DNA of 64,000 nucleotides, from positions 124,001 to 188,000 of the forward strand of contig NZ_ANAH02000001.1 of NCBI RefSeq assembly GCF_000335475.2, given 5' to 3'. Origin of the DNA: Cystobacter fuscus DSM 2262 (lineage in GTDB: Bacteria; Myxococcota; Myxococcia; Myxococcales; Myxococcaceae). Under the pieces are notes generated by a model. It ran no database searches. It was not told where the DNA came from and saw only the letters and a program-made list of their open reading frames with translations. Below are positions 38,001-49,545 of this stretch, piece after piece. Position numbers and translations under genes: made by a program. Every line of letters starts with the position of its first letter. Position 1 is the first letter of the stretch.

Positions 38001-38206
38001 AGTTGGTGGAGAATGGTGTAGCGGCTTGCCAGAGTATTCTCAGGAGCCGATGACAATGATGCGGAGATCGCCTTCGCCCAAGGAAGGTTGGGAGCTTTGC
38101 CCAATTCGGGAAATGCAGGGGCAATCCGAATCGGATCCACAGTGTGTGTCTCACCCAACTCATCCACTGCCGGGATGGCTACCTCGCCAGACTCCTGCTT
38201 TTCCAT
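35030..38206 (-). CDS. Ser/Thr protein kinase with TPR tail, compositionally mosaic
   Basis: 1058 residues. The kinase domain (about 65-330) has GQGGMGVV, AIKLL, HRDFKPDN and DFG. A transmembrane segment lies at about 365-388, followed by TPR-rich sequence to the end, the same layout as the kinase at 24299-27445 but without the zinc finger. Sampled lines in 37141-38206 are about 48-62% GC, while the TPR half is near 68%. The change falls at about 37140, between kinase and membrane segment, so the catalytic module may have been exchanged. The ATG at 38206 has GCGAGG upstream; MSEVRI at 38224 is an alternative. No sigma factor is adjacent. Confidence 0.88.
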   Translation of the reverse strand: MEKQESGEVAIPAVDELGETHTVDPIRIAPAFPELGKAPNLPWAKAISASLSSAPENTLASRYTILHQLGQGGMGVVMAAYDARLDRRVAIKLLRHERARQGDNASEHKARQVREAMAMARLSHPNVMAIYDAGTLEDGSLFIAMEYVQGQTLRQWRARQSPSWRVILDVFLAAGRGLAAAHSTGLVHRDFKPDNVLIDQAGRVRVTDFGLVRQSEELSDESSSQHSIETATTHQGIFSSPQAPVKSTTNPLELSLTQKGALLGTPAYMAPEQFLGITADARSDQFSFAVSLWEALYGEHPFEGDTFIARKENVLAGRIKRPPHSKVPSWVHDVLIHALYLDPEARYPSLDTLLATLERDPAQVRRRQLSAAALLLLLVGSGTLAWFSWHQRQASLCTGAAERLLGVWDVPRQKAIEKAFLATQRSYAHDTWQRVYDALDTYTIAWRNMHQSTCEATRLRGEQSEAVLSLRMACLDNRLQDVAALTEVFTEADATVVEKAISATSALRGLEGCADVEALMADVPPPEDQATRQSVDTARAQLARVKALTEAGKFKHAQKLAKDVAEKAADFHYPPLYAEALFMQGWTQLIAGENQGVPALLQRALWLAHASRNDRVVVAASVRLMGYHSAHGPPEEARHWEQFAGAWLDRLGENGELRAIFHNNRGLALYQEGSFAEAYEAFDKAFALAEHSLGTANAMTLRYATNSVAALGNLDRIDETQRAFEMLVHLGETNLGPLHPFLGQPLSNLSNFYAFQGRFADARQLLDRVRVIGQQAYGARSEEWAQFHISYGDLEAAEGHDTEALGHYEEAAHLFRELMGAESLELMQALVKEADARTELGQLAPAQRTYQQVLEFTKKDPRQYAQVHTQVLAGLADLNDARGQHEQALHLRQQALELRERDLGPEHIHTALMRLAIASSYLELGEPARALALYDKEQAFFEKMLGADSPSGVLPLAGKGAALQQLGRAAEALPLLERVLRIIETHPMRPAYTAAVQAALARSLWDTQQQPERAWKLAMAAHATYSRSPIRHANELVRLDKLLKQQGSGITTHSSAEQ

Positions 38207-38376
38207 GATACGGACCTCGCTCATGCACGCGTAACGGCAGCATATCACTGGAGCTGGGCTTGTAGCTGTTCAGTGCGCCGAGGCATGACAAGGGTCAAGC
38301 CTGAGCCATCACCTCATTTTAGCAGGGGAGCAAGGGAGGGCTGTGCAGACTGATTGGCGCAAGAAGTAGGACGGGC

Positions 38377-38610
38377 ATGATTACTGCTGCGGTTATGCGC
38401 AAGCCACACCTCAATAACCAGCAGGTGCACGCTCTCCTGGAGTCACTCTTCGAATGTGATTATTACCAAGCCATCCCCATGATGCCCGAAGACAAGCGGC
38501 TCCCCTTGATGGCTCGATTTGCCGAGTTGCTGGAGAGAACAGCCCATACTTCGAGAAACCTCAGGTCCAACATGTCTGATATGAGGGGATGCACCAGGGG
38601 TCGAGCTTGA
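38377..38610 (+). CDS. Small hypothetical protein, low GC
   Basis: 77 residues, mostly helical (QQVHALLESLFECDYYQAIPMMPEDKRLPLMARFAELLERTAH). It lies in a low-GC patch between the kinase start and a tRNA-like fragment. The last 15 residues read like frame drift, so it may be a truncated gene. No family recognised. The rest of 38207-38669 holds no other gene candidate. Confidence 0.35.
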   Translation: MITAAVMRKPHLNNQQVHALLESLFECDYYQAIPMMPEDKRLPLMARFAELLERTAHTSRNLRSNMSDMRGCTRGRA

Positions 38611-38628
38611 CTTCCTGAAGCTCATCAG

Positions 38629-38657
38629 TGGAGGCGGCGGGAAGCGAACCCGCCGCC
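38629..38657 (-). other. tRNA/tmRNA 3'-end-like fragment, copy 4
   Basis: On the minus strand it reads GGCGGCGGGTTCGCTTCCC and then GCCGCCTCCA, one base different from copy 1 in the loop. It marks the right edge of the low-GC patch. The 9-bp stem just after the aldo/keto reductase stop could also act as its terminator. Confidence 0.6.
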
Positions 38658-38669
38658 CTCGTGCCCGGC

Positions 38670-39704
38670 TCAGCGCACCGGAGGCGGATTGCGCTCGGTG
38701 AAGCCGCGCTGGTGGAAGTAGGGGTAGGCCAGCGTCGTGGCGCTCGCCGCGTCCAGACGCTCCACCTGCTCGGGCGTCAGGTTCCAGCCCACCGCCGCCA
38801 GGTTCTGCCGCAGCTGCTCCTCGTTGCGCGCGCCGATGATGACGTTGGACACCGTCGGCCGCCGCAGCAGCCAGTTGATGGCAACCTGTGGCACCGTCTT
38901 GCCCGTCTCCTTCGCCACCTCGTCCAGCGCATCCACGACCCGGTAGAGGTACTCGTCCTCCACCGGCGGGCCCCCCTGCACCGTCGTCTCCGAGCGCATG
39001 CGGCTGGTCTCCGGCGGCGGCTGGCCCCGGCGGATCTTCCCCGTCAGCCGGCCCCACCCCAGCGGACTCCAGACGATGGCGCCCACGCCCTGGTCCAGCC
39101 CCAGCGGCATCAGCTCCCACTCGTAGCTGCGCCCGATGAGCGAGTAGTACGCCTGGTGCGCCACGTAGCGCGCCCAGCCATACTTCTCGGACACGGCCAG
39201 CGACTTCATCAGGTGCCAGCCCGAGAAGTTCGAGCAGCCGATGTAGCGGATCTTCCCCGCGCGCACGAGGTCATCCAGACAGCTCAGCGTCTCCTCCACG
39301 GGCGTGGAGGCGTCGAAGCCGTGCAGTTGGTAGATGTCGATGTAGTCGGTGCCCAGCCGCTTCAGACTGCCCTCGACGCCGCGGATGAGGTGGTAGCGAG
39401 AGGAGCCCACGTCGTTGGCGCCCTCTCCCATGCGGAACGTGCCCTTGGTCGAGATGATGACCCGATCGCGACGGCCCTTGAGGGCCTGCCCCAGAATCTC
39501 CTCCGCGAGGCCGTCGGAGTAGACGTCGGCCGAGTCGAACATGGTGAGCCCCGCCTCGAGCGAGATGTCGACCAGCCGCGTGGCCTCCGCGACCCCCGAG
39601 TTGCCAAAGCCCTTGAAGAACTCGTTGGCTCCGCCAAACGTCCCCGTGCCCAGGCTCAACACGGGGACCTTGAACCCTGAACCACCCAACCGTCTGTATT
39701 CCAT
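38670..39704 (-). CDS. Aldo/keto reductase
   Basis: 344 residues, a complete TIM-barrel oxidoreductase. The catalytic tetrad is visible: Asp and Tyr in FDSADVYSDG, Lys in IISTKG and His in IYQLHGFD. The NADPH-binding C-terminal part includes VIIGARNEEQLRQNLAA. The pattern fits the YajO/PdxI-like or general stress AKR group (IGCSNFSGWHL; SPLGWGRLTGKI). It should reduce aldehydes or ketones with NADPH; the substrate is not known. The start was placed at MEYRRLGGSG, the usual beginning of the family, rather than at an upstream frame extension. Single gene with no operon partner. Confidence 0.93.
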   Translation of the reverse strand: MEYRRLGGSGFKVPVLSLGTGTFGGANEFFKGFGNSGVAEATRLVDISLEAGLTMFDSADVYSDGLAEEILGQALKGRRDRVIISTKGTFRMGEGANDVGSSRYHLIRGVEGSLKRLGTDYIDIYQLHGFDASTPVEETLSCLDDLVRAGKIRYIGCSNFSGWHLMKSLAVSEKYGWARYVAHQAYYSLIGRSYEWELMPLGLDQGVGAIVWSPLGWGRLTGKIRRGQPPPETSRMRSETTVQGGPPVEDEYLYRVVDALDEVAKETGKTVPQVAINWLLRRPTVSNVIIGARNEEQLRQNLAAVGWNLTPEQVERLDAASATTLAYPYFHQRGFTERNPPPVR

Positions 39705-39834
39705 GTGGCCTGATGCTCCTGAGAAAGGGGCGCGGATGGCGCCGCCAGCCCCGGTGCTTTCCCTCATCCCGCACCGGGCGCCAAGCAGCGCCCCCCGGCC
39801 GCTTCCTATTGGAGAACAGTCCGCGCGTTGCGCC

Positions 39835-42800
39835 TCACGGCGAGCTGACAGTGCCCCAGCTCAGGAACGAGTCGTCCGAGCGCAACACCACGGTGTGTTG
39901 GGCTCCCGCGGAGAGCGCCACGAAGCTCGAGAGCGTGGGACCCGCCCCTGGCTGGGAGCGGGAGTTCAGGGTGCCATCGCCGAGCTGTCCCGCGGAGTTG
40001 TTGCCCCAGGACCACACCTTGCCGGGCGTGAGCGCGAGGGAGAACGAGGCGCCCGCCACGAGGCCCTGGACGCCCGAGAGGCCCGACACCTGGACGGGCC
40101 GCGTGCGCGAAGTGGTGGTGCCATCGCCGAGCTGCCCCGAGCCATTGGCCCCCCAGGCCCACACCACGCCCCCTTCCGCCAACGCGAGCGAGTGCTGGGC
40201 TCCAGAGGCAATGGCCTGGACCCCCGAGAGCGTCGACACGAAGACCGGGAGGGTGCGCGAGGTGGTGGTGCCATCGCCGAGCTGTCCGGAGCCGTTGGCC
40301 CCCCAGGCCCACACCGTCCCATCGGCGCGCACCGCCAGGGAGTGTCCGGAGCCGCCCGCGACGGCCACGACATCGACGAGCTCCTTCACCTGCATGGGGA
40401 CGGCGCGCGAGGTGGTGGTGCCATCGCCGAGCTGCCCGGAGCCGTTGGCCCCCCAGGCCCACACCGTCCCATCGGCGCGCACCGCCAGGGCATGGTCACT
40501 GCCCGCGGCGATCGCCACGACATGGGCGAGGCCAGGCACCCGCGCCGGCGCGGTCCGTGCCGTGACAGCGCCATCGCCGAGCTGCCCGGAGCCATTGTCC
40601 CCCCAGGCCCACACGCCGCCATCACAGCTCAACGCCAGGGAGAAGAGCGCCCCGGCGGCCACGGCCTCGATGCACTCGGGCCCGGTGAGCCAGCGCGGGG
40701 ACGTCTGGGTGGCCGAGCCCTCGTAGCCGAGCTGTCCCCGGGAGTTGCTCCCAAAGCTGAACACGGAGCCGTCGGAGGACACGGCCAGCACATGCTGGGC
40801 GCCCGAGGCGAGCGGCACGGTGCGCGGATAGCCCACGGCCTGCACCGGCACGGGCGAGGCACTGGTGGCGCCGTTGCCGAGCTGTCCGAGGGAGTTGTCG
40901 CCCCAGGCCCAGACGGTGCCATCCGCGCGCAGCGCGAAGGTCGTGCGCAGGCCGGACGCGAAGCCCTGGACGCGCGCGAAGCTCGGTACCCGCCGGGGCG
41001 TACTCTCCGAAACCAGGGTGCCATTGCCGAGCTGGCCGGAGACATTTCGGCCCCAGGCCCAGAGCATGCCCGTGGTGTCGAGCGCCACCGTGTGGCTGCC
41101 CCGGGTGGAGAGCGCGACGAGGGTGGCCGGCAGGGAGACGCGCGCGGGCACCGGGCGCGCGGTGGTGGTGCCATCGCCGAGCTGACCGTTGCTGTTCTCG
41201 CCCCAGGTCCACACCGAGCCGTCCGCTCCCAGCGCCACCGAGTAGGAGGGACCCGCCACGATGGCCTGGATGCCCGCCGGCAGGCCGCTCACCCGCCCCG
41301 GTACGTTGCGCGAGGTGGTGGAGCCATCCCCCAGCTGTCCGTAGACGTTGTCGCCCCAGGCCCACACCTGGCCCGAGCTGTCCAGCGCCAGCGAATGGAA
41401 GAGGCCGGCCGCCACGTGGGTGATGACCGCGAGGCCGGGCACCACGGCGGGGGCCCTCGGGCCGCGCGGAGTCGCTCCCGCGCCGAGCTGGCCATAGCTG
41501 TTGTCACCCCAGGTCCACACCGTGCCATCGGAGCGCAGCGCCAGCGAGTGGTAGGTGCCCGCGGCGATCTCCGTGGCCCCCGCCACCCCGGGCACCTGGG
41601 CGGGGCTGGGGCGCCGGCCACCGGAGGTGTCCCCGAGCTGGCCATAGGCGTTGTCCCCCCAGGCCCACACCGTGCCATCGGAGCGCAGCGCCAGCGAGTG
41701 GTAGCTGGAGGCGGAGAGGGCCCGCACGGACGTCAGGGTGGAAGACAGCCGCACCGGCGCCGGCCGGGAAACGAGGGTCCCGTCGCCGAGCTGGCCATAG
41801 GTGTTGTCGCCCCACGCCCAGACCGAGCCATCCGCCTGCCGCAGGAAGACATGGTGGTCACCGGCCGCCAGGGACGCGCCCGCCGTGAGCGATGGGACGC
41901 GGCCCGGAAGCGCTCGCACGCTCGAGCTGCCATTGCCCAGCTGACCGGAGCCATTGGCGCCCCAGCCCAGGGTGACGTTGTCTCCGCGCCCCACCAGCGA
42001 GAAGGCATTGCCGCACGCGAGGGCCTGGGCATCCGAGACCCCCGACACCCGCACCGGGACGCGCTGGACGCTGGTCCCCGTCTGGGCCGTCTGGGCCTGG
42101 GCGTTGTCTCCCCAGGCCCACACCGAGTCATCGCCGCGCAGGGCGAGCGAGTGGGAGGTACCGCTGGCGAGCGCGACGACCTGGGTGAGGCCGGGCACCT
42201 CCAGGGGCAGCAGGGAGGAGACATCGCCGCCATTGCCTAGCTGGCCATAGGTGTTGTCCCCCCAGGCCCAGACCTTGCCGCCCAGGGTGGTGGAGGACGC
42301 CGCCACGCTGTGCGAGCCCCCTCCCGCCAGGGCCACGATGCCCGTGAGACCCGACACCCGCACCGGCGTGGAGCGCGAGTCGAGGGTGCCGTCGCCCAGC
42401 TGGCCGGAGTAATTCCCACCCCAGGCCCACACCGTGCCATCCCTCTTGAGCGCCAGGGAGTGGAAGTCACCGGCGGCGATGGCCACCACCTCCGTCAGCC
42501 CGGCCACCTTCGCCGGAGTGGAGCGGCTGGTGGACGAGCCATCTCCGAGTTGTCCGGTGGTGTTGTTGCCCCAGGCCCACACCGCCCCGTTGATCAGCGC
42601 CAGGGAGTGCAGATTGCCAGCGGCGATGGCCGTCACGCCCGTGAGCCCCGCCACCTGGGCCGGCACCGAGCGCTGCGAGACGCCGTCACCCAACTGTCCA
42701 TCCGTGTTGGTGCCCCAGGTCCAGACGGTGCCCTCCTCGCGCAACGCCATCGAGTGGGTGTTGCCGGCGGCGACGGCCGTCACCCCCGTGAGCCCCACCA

Positions 42801-43080
42801 CCTGCGTGGGCGTCGAGTGCTGGAGCGTGGAGCCCTCGCCCAACTGCCCCTGGGCGTTGGCGCCCCAGGCCCAGACCGTGCCCGCCGGCGTCACGTACAA
42901 CGAGTGGTTCAACCCCGCCGCGAGGCGGTAGGGCCGGCCCTGCACGGAGATGGCCGGAGCGCGCCGTTGCCCAGGCACCCAGGCCCGACCGCCCTCCTCT
43001 CCCACGCCACAGCCGACGCCAGGCAAGAGCACGACCAGAAGGAGCGCGACCAGGGAGCTCCTCGACGAAAGTTGTTGCAT
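39835..43080 (-). CDS. RCC1-repeat lipoprotein
   Basis: 1081 residues. A leader ends in LPGVGC, a possible lipobox. The rest is built of 20 consecutive RCC1 repeats of about 50 residues, each with a VWAWGxNxxGQLGDG core, and a final partial FLSWG strand. With the partial repeat this could form three seven-bladed propellers. Repeats 16-19 (about 40100-40620) are nearly identical also in DNA, showing recent internal duplication. RCC1-like proteins bind partners through the propeller faces; in myxobacteria their secreted members have no assigned role. Length is likely to vary between strains by repeat gain or loss. AAGGA sits about 10 nt upstream of the ATG. Confidence 0.9.
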   Translation of the reverse strand: MQQLSSRSSLVALLLVVLLPGVGCGVGEEGGRAWVPGQRRAPAISVQGRPYRLAAGLNHSLYVTPAGTVWAWGANAQGQLGEGSTLQHSTPTQVVGLTGVTAVAAGNTHSMALREEGTVWTWGTNTDGQLGDGVSQRSVPAQVAGLTGVTAIAAGNLHSLALINGAVWAWGNNTTGQLGDGSSTSRSTPAKVAGLTEVVAIAAGDFHSLALKRDGTVWAWGGNYSGQLGDGTLDSRSTPVRVSGLTGIVALAGGGSHSVAASSTTLGGKVWAWGDNTYGQLGNGGDVSSLLPLEVPGLTQVVALASGTSHSLALRGDDSVWAWGDNAQAQTAQTGTSVQRVPVRVSGVSDAQALACGNAFSLVGRGDNVTLGWGANGSGQLGNGSSSVRALPGRVPSLTAGASLAAGDHHVFLRQADGSVWAWGDNTYGQLGDGTLVSRPAPVRLSSTLTSVRALSASSYHSLALRSDGTVWAWGDNAYGQLGDTSGGRRPSPAQVPGVAGATEIAAGTYHSLALRSDGTVWTWGDNSYGQLGAGATPRGPRAPAVVPGLAVITHVAAGLFHSLALDSSGQVWAWGDNVYGQLGDGSTTSRNVPGRVSGLPAGIQAIVAGPSYSVALGADGSVWTWGENSNGQLGDGTTTARPVPARVSLPATLVALSTRGSHTVALDTTGMLWAWGRNVSGQLGNGTLVSESTPRRVPSFARVQGFASGLRTTFALRADGTVWAWGDNSLGQLGNGATSASPVPVQAVGYPRTVPLASGAQHVLAVSSDGSVFSFGSNSRGQLGYEGSATQTSPRWLTGPECIEAVAAGALFSLALSCDGGVWAWGDNGSGQLGDGAVTARTAPARVPGLAHVVAIAAGSDHALAVRADGTVWAWGANGSGQLGDGTTTSRAVPMQVKELVDVVAVAGGSGHSLAVRADGTVWAWGANGSGQLGDGTTTSRTLPVFVSTLSGVQAIASGAQHSLALAEGGVVWAWGANGSGQLGDGTTTSRTRPVQVSGLSGVQGLVAGASFSLALTPGKVWSWGNNSAGQLGDGTLNSRSQPGAGPTLSSFVALSAGAQHTVVLRSDDSFLSWGTVSSP

Positions 43081-43211
43081 CCTGAAATCCTTTTCTCCGT
43101 GCCTCGAACGGGGGCCGGGCACGCGAAGGGGGTCCTCCAGCGGCCTTTCGGGGGTGGGGAAGACCGCTGGCTTTCGGGGCGGGAACACCGCACCTGGACC
43201 AGGAATAGCCG

Positions 43212-43241
43212 TATATGTGGATAAATACGATAGAGTTTCAA
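43212..43241 (-). promoter_or_regulatory. Candidate promoter of the RCC1 gene
   Basis: In the 319-bp gap between divergent genes an AT-rich patch reads, on the minus strand, TTGAAA (43241-43236), 18 nt, then CATATA (43217-43212). The -35 box is good and the -10 box poor. It lies about 130 nt before the RCC1 start. No coding sequence was seen in the gap. Confidence 0.3.
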
Positions 43242-43399
43242 CTGGGTGGGAGGAGACTCGCCCGAGGAGTGGGGGTCCACCCGGCCCCGGGTGGCGAGCG
43301 CCAGGGGGTCCGGTGGACGAAGGAAAGCGCGTGCCTCCGGGGCGGGCGCCCGCGAGGCGGCTGCACAACCCGCGGGGAGATGACTAGGGTGAGCCTCCC

Positions 43400-43777
43400 A
43401 TGACGGTCTCCCCTTCCCGCCGACAGGCCGCGCTGGCGGCGCTCGCGCTCGATGACGACGCCCTGCTGCGGGCCTGCGAGGTGGAGTACTTCATCGCCTC
43501 CGGCCCGGGCGGCCAGCACCGCAACACCACCGCCAGCGGCGTGCGGATGACGCATCCCCCCACCGAGCTGTCCGTCACCGCCACCGAGCGCCGCAGCCAG
43601 ACGCAAAACAAGGGCGCCGCGCTCGAGCGGCTGCGCGCGGGACTCCAGGCGCTCACGTATGTGCCCAAGAAGCGCCATAAAACCCAACCCACCAAGGGCT
43701 CCCAGCGGCGCCGCCTGGACGCGAAGAAGCGCGTGGGAGAGAAGAAGGCGCGGCGCAACAACAAGGATGGCTGGTAG
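43400..43777 (+). CDS. Release-factor-like protein with GGQ motif (ribosome rescue type)
   Basis: 125 residues. It consists only of the RF-1 catalytic domain, with GPGGQHRN (about 34-41), and a basic C-terminal tail (KKRVGEKKARRNNKD), like ArfB/PrfH-type proteins. It lacks the codon-recognition domain of RF1/RF2. The GGQ loop should hydrolyse peptidyl-tRNA on stalled ribosomes, with the tail entering the empty mRNA channel. The exact subgroup (ArfB or another RF-like factor) cannot be settled by eye. The HD hydrolase gene starts 10 nt after its stop, so the two are an operon. Confidence 0.85.
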   Translation: MTVSPSRRQAALAALALDDDALLRACEVEYFIASGPGGQHRNTTASGVRMTHPPTELSVTATERRSQTQNKGAALERLRAGLQALTYVPKKRHKTQPTKGSQRRRLDAKKRVGEKKARRNNKDGW

Positions 43778-43787
43778 GGGAACACGC

Positions 43788-44210
43788 ATGCCCACCCTGG
43801 AAGATGCCCTGGAGCTCGCGGTGCGGGCCCACCGTGGCCAGCGCGACAAGGCCGGACAGCCCTACATCCTCCACCCGCTCCGGGTGATGGCGCGGCTGGA
43901 CACCGAGACGGAGCGCATGGTCGCGCTGCTGCACGACGTGGTGGAGGACACGCCCTATACGTTGGAGCGGCTGCGCGAGCTGGGCTACGGCGAGGACGTG
44001 CTGGGCGCGCTGGAGCGGCTCACCAAGGCCGAGGGCGAGGACTACGCGGCCTTCATCGAGCGGGTGCGGCCCCACCCCCTGGCGCGCCGGGTGAAGCTGG
44101 CGGATCTCGAGGACAACATGGACGTGCGGCGGCTGCCCGCCGTCACGGCGAAGGACGCGGAGCGGCTGGCGCGCTACCGGGCCGCCTGGGCGCGGTTGAA
44201 GGACACCTGA
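43788..44210 (+). CDS. Small HD-domain hydrolase of the MESH1/RSH type
   Basis: 140 residues. Motifs match the (p)ppGpp hydrolase domain of RelA/SpoT homologues: HRGQRDKAGQPYILHPLRV, LLHDVVEDT (the HD and ED ligands) and VKLADLEDNMDVRRL, which corresponds to the VKLADRLHNM motif. There is no synthetase domain. It may hydrolyse (p)ppGpp or a related nucleotide with Mn2+. Coupling to a ribosome-rescue-like gene fits a role in translation stress. GGTAGGGG is placed before the ATG. An upstream in-frame extension overlaps the previous gene and has no such signal. Confidence 0.85.
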   Translation: MPTLEDALELAVRAHRGQRDKAGQPYILHPLRVMARLDTETERMVALLHDVVEDTPYTLERLRELGYGEDVLGALERLTKAEGEDYAAFIERVRPHPLARRVKLADLEDNMDVRRLPAVTAKDAERLARYRAAWARLKDT

Positions 44211-44381
44211 CGCGCCGCTCATGCCAGGGGCCATGGCCGGCGCGACGGCATACAACGCCACCCCCACCTCATGGCGAATCCTCGCCAGCTCCAGGCAGCC
44301 GCATGGAATGTCCCCCCTCCCGGGAAGAATCCCTCCCAGGACGTGAGGCCAGAATAACCTGGATTCGCCGAACTGAAAACA

Positions 44382-44413
44382 CCCTCCGGGAGACAAGTGG
44401 ATGCGCCGGAGGG
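44382..44413 (-). terminator. Hairpin after the RsbQ-like gene
   Basis: CCCTCCGG (44382-44389) and CCGGAGGG (44406-44413) form a perfect 8-bp stem 9 nt downstream of the hydrolase stop. It can also serve the convergent HD gene. No T tract. Confidence 0.5.
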
Positions 44414-44422
44414 CGGAGCGCG

Positions 44423-45307
44423 TCAGTTCAGGGAGTCCTTGAACACGCCGCGCCGGGCGCCGAACGCGTCGAGGAACAGGCGTTGCTCCTGCTGAGACCG
44501 GGGGGGACGGTCCGCGAGGAACTCCGCGAGGGCGTGCGTCACCGCCCTGGGCGCGCTCAGGTGGGGCAGGTGGCCGCGCGCGTCAATCCGCGTCAGCTGC
44601 GCGAGCGGAATATGCTCGGCCATGTAGAGGCCGACCTCGTCGGGCACGGCGAAGTCCGCGCCGGACTGGAGGATGAGCGTGGGTGTCTTCAGTCGTGGCA
44701 GCTCCGCGCGCAGGTCGGACTCGAAGATGACGCGCGCGCTCGCCAGGGCGATGTCCGGGCGCATGGCGGAGAGCGTCCGGGCGAACTCCCGCGCCAGCTC
44801 CGGCATCTCCGGCATGTTCACCACCTGCTCGGCGAAGCCTCCCGCCCAGGCGAGGAAGTTGGCCGACATGGTGGCGTAGAGCGTGTCGAGCTGGGAGCGC
44901 TCGAAGCCCCCCACGTAGCCCACGTCATTGAGGTAGCGCGGCGAGGCCTTGACGAAGACGAGCCGCTGGAAGCGCCGCGGCTCGGCGAGCGCCGCCAGCA
45001 TGCCCACCATTCCGCTCACGGAATGCCCCACCAGGGTGACATCGCGCAGGTCCAACTCCTCACACAGCTCCAGCACGTCCTCCGCGTGGCCGTGAATCCT
45101 GCCGTGGCGCTGCGCGCTATAGGCATTGAAGTCCGACCGGCCGCACCCCACGTGATCGAAGAGGATGATTTGGTATTGGCTCTTGAAGGCCGCCACCTGA
45201 TGCCGCCAGGCGCGCTGATCCGAACCAAAGCCATGGGCGAAGATGAGCGGCGGGCCCATGGCGCCCATGACCCGCACATTGAGCCGATCGTAGATGGACT
45301 GACGCAT
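44423..45307 (-). CDS. RsbQ/KAI2-like alpha/beta hydrolase
   Basis: 294 residues. The nucleophile elbow is VGHSVSG (Ser96), the catalytic Asp probably lies in SGADFAVPDEVG and the His is in ARGHLPHLS. Segments FAHGFGSDQRAWRHQ, FDHVGCGRSDFNAY and SPRYLND are characteristic of RsbQ, which in Bacillus works with the phosphatase RsbP in energy-stress control of sigma B. No RsbP homologue is nearby, so it may act alone or as a general hydrolase. Start at MRQSIYDRLN with AGGGGGGAA upstream. Confidence 0.88.
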   Translation of the reverse strand: MRQSIYDRLNVRVMGAMGPPLIFAHGFGSDQRAWRHQVAAFKSQYQIILFDHVGCGRSDFNAYSAQRHGRIHGHAEDVLELCEELDLRDVTLVGHSVSGMVGMLAALAEPRRFQRLVFVKASPRYLNDVGYVGGFERSQLDTLYATMSANFLAWAGGFAEQVVNMPEMPELAREFARTLSAMRPDIALASARVIFESDLRAELPRLKTPTLILQSGADFAVPDEVGLYMAEHIPLAQLTRIDARGHLPHLSAPRAVTHALAEFLADRPPRSQQEQRLFLDAFGARRGVFKDSLN

Positions 45308-45389
45308 TGCGTTCCCCCCTGTAAAAACTTGACGGGCCAGCCTACTACGCACGGCGAACCCCCCGGAAGAGCCCCCCACCGCAAGACGA

Positions 45390-45427
45390 ACGGCCCGGTG
45401 CACTCCCGAAGGAGCACACCGGGCCGT
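45390..45427 (-). terminator. Terminator of the aconitase gene
   Basis: ACGGCCCGGTG and CACCGGGCCGT pair over 11 bp, with an inner CTCC/GGAG stem and a TTCG tetraloop on the minus strand. It sits 33 nt after the acnA stop. The stem is very stable although no T tract follows. Confidence 0.75.
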
Positions 45428-45459
45428 CATGGACTCGGACTCACACGTCCGCGTGAGCC

Positions 45460-48192
<2,733 letters not shown>

Positions 48193-48337
48193 TGTCGGTG
48201 CCGTCCTTCTTTCCCACAGGAGGAATCGGGAATCTGAACCTGGGAATCCGAATCTGATTCCGAATCTGAATCTGCGAATCTGCCGTCTTCTAGGCTCGCC
48301 GCCAGCGGCATGCAAAGGGATCCTTCGTCCGGCGGAC

Positions 48338-49501
48338 TCAACCTTCCGCGAGCAGACGGGCCGTGCGCGCCAGGCGCTCCTTGGCCATCTGCATCAACAC
48401 TTCCCGCATGGAGGGCTGACTGGAGCTGAGGCGCTCGAACGCCGGGCGGCCCAGCTTGAGCAACACGCTGGGGACGTCCGCTCGCACCGTGGCCGTCACC
48501 GACTGGTCCAACAGCAGGGAGATCTCCCCGAAAACATCCCCCTCGCGCAAGAGGGCCAGGGGCGTCTCGCTGCCGTCCGGGTGGACGTGAAAGGGCGTGC
48601 ACCGGCCCCGCATCAACAGGTAGAGCCCGTCCCCCTTCTCCCCAGCGTGCAGCAACGTGGCCCCCGCCGCCACCCGCTGGAGCTGGAACTCGCGGGAGAA
48701 GAGCCGCCGCTGCTCGTGGCGCAGGGACGAGAAGAGCGGGTGGGTGCGCAGCAGGTGGTCCGCCGCGCGCTTGCGGCAGAAGGCCCGGACGATCCGATCC
48801 ACCAGGGGGAAGCGCTGGGCGAGCTCCGTGAAGCGCGCCCGCGTCAGCTCCAGGAGGATCGACGGCACCGACGGCATCACCGAGGACAGCCGGGGACCCT
48901 CGGTGATGAGGGCCATCTCCCCGAACACCCCCCCCTCCACGATCGGCCCCTCCTGCGGTCCCCTCCCCTCCAGCAGCCGCAGCACGTCCCCGCGGCCCTC
49001 CACCATGAAGAACATGGACGCGCCCTGGTCCCCCTCGCGAATCACCGGGAAGCCCGTCACGTACGTGCGCACCTCCACCGCCTCGAGCAGCGCCACGAAC
49101 GCGTCCTGGCCCAGCATCGAGAAGAGCGGCACCGCCACGGGATCCTCCCGGTCCGGCAGCAGCTCGAGCTCCTGGGAGAGCAACTCGCCCGAGGCCTCCA
49201 CGGGAGCGGGGGGGTAGCGCGCGTAGAGCTGGGCGATGAAGAGCTGGGTGCGGGTATGACCCGGATCGAGCCGCATCAACTCCTTGCATGCCACGATGGC
49301 GCGTAGCAGCTGGCTGCCCTGTGCCCAGTGTCTCGCGAGCGCCTCGCACACGGTGGCGGCCTCTCGGGCGGAGGTCTGCTTCTCCAGCCGCCGGATCTCG
49401 GCAAGCGCCGCTCCCACCCGACCCCGTTCAGCGAGTCTCGTGGCCAACTCCCGCTCCAGAACCACTGGAACTCCCACACAGGCATCAATGCGAATACTCA
49501 C
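48338..49501 (-). CDS. Protein with two cyclic-nucleotide-binding domains
   Basis: 387 residues. The N-terminal 120 residues are helical and TPR-like. Two Crp-type beta-roll domains follow (about 125-240 and 250-370), each with a GxxFGE motif ([20 protein letters not shown]). The Arg expected in the phosphate-binding cassette after the FGE is not clear in either, so cAMP or cGMP binding is uncertain. There is no HTH, so it is not a Crp-type regulator. Such stand-alone proteins are common in myxobacteria and roles are mostly unassigned. Confidence 0.85.
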   Translation of the reverse strand: MSIRIDACVGVPVVLERELATRLAERGRVGAALAEIRRLEKQTSAREAATVCEALARHWAQGSQLLRAIVACKELMRLDPGHTRTQLFIAQLYARYPPAPVEASGELLSQELELLPDREDPVAVPLFSMLGQDAFVALLEAVEVRTYVTGFPVIREGDQGASMFFMVEGRGDVLRLLEGRGPQEGPIVEGGVFGEMALITEGPRLSSVMPSVPSILLELTRARFTELAQRFPLVDRIVRAFCRKRAADHLLRTHPLFSSLRHEQRRLFSREFQLQRVAAGATLLHAGEKGDGLYLLMRGRCTPFHVHPDGSETPLALLREGDVFGEISLLLDQSVTATVRADVPSVLLKLGRPAFERLSSSQPSMREVLMQMAKERLARTARLLAEG

Positions 49502-49545
49502 GGGCGTCAGACGCTAGCACTTCCCCGCCCGGCGCTCGATGGGCA

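Noticed and set aside
39541-42240. An 899-codon repetitive frame opposite the RCC1 gene
   Set aside because: Its periodicity mirrors the RCC1 repeats. The lipobox, start signal and propeller motifs are on the minus strand.
39966-42740. Possible CRISPR-like periodic repeat
   Set aside because: The about 150-bp period is coding repetition of RCC1 blades, with variable units and no short constant repeats.
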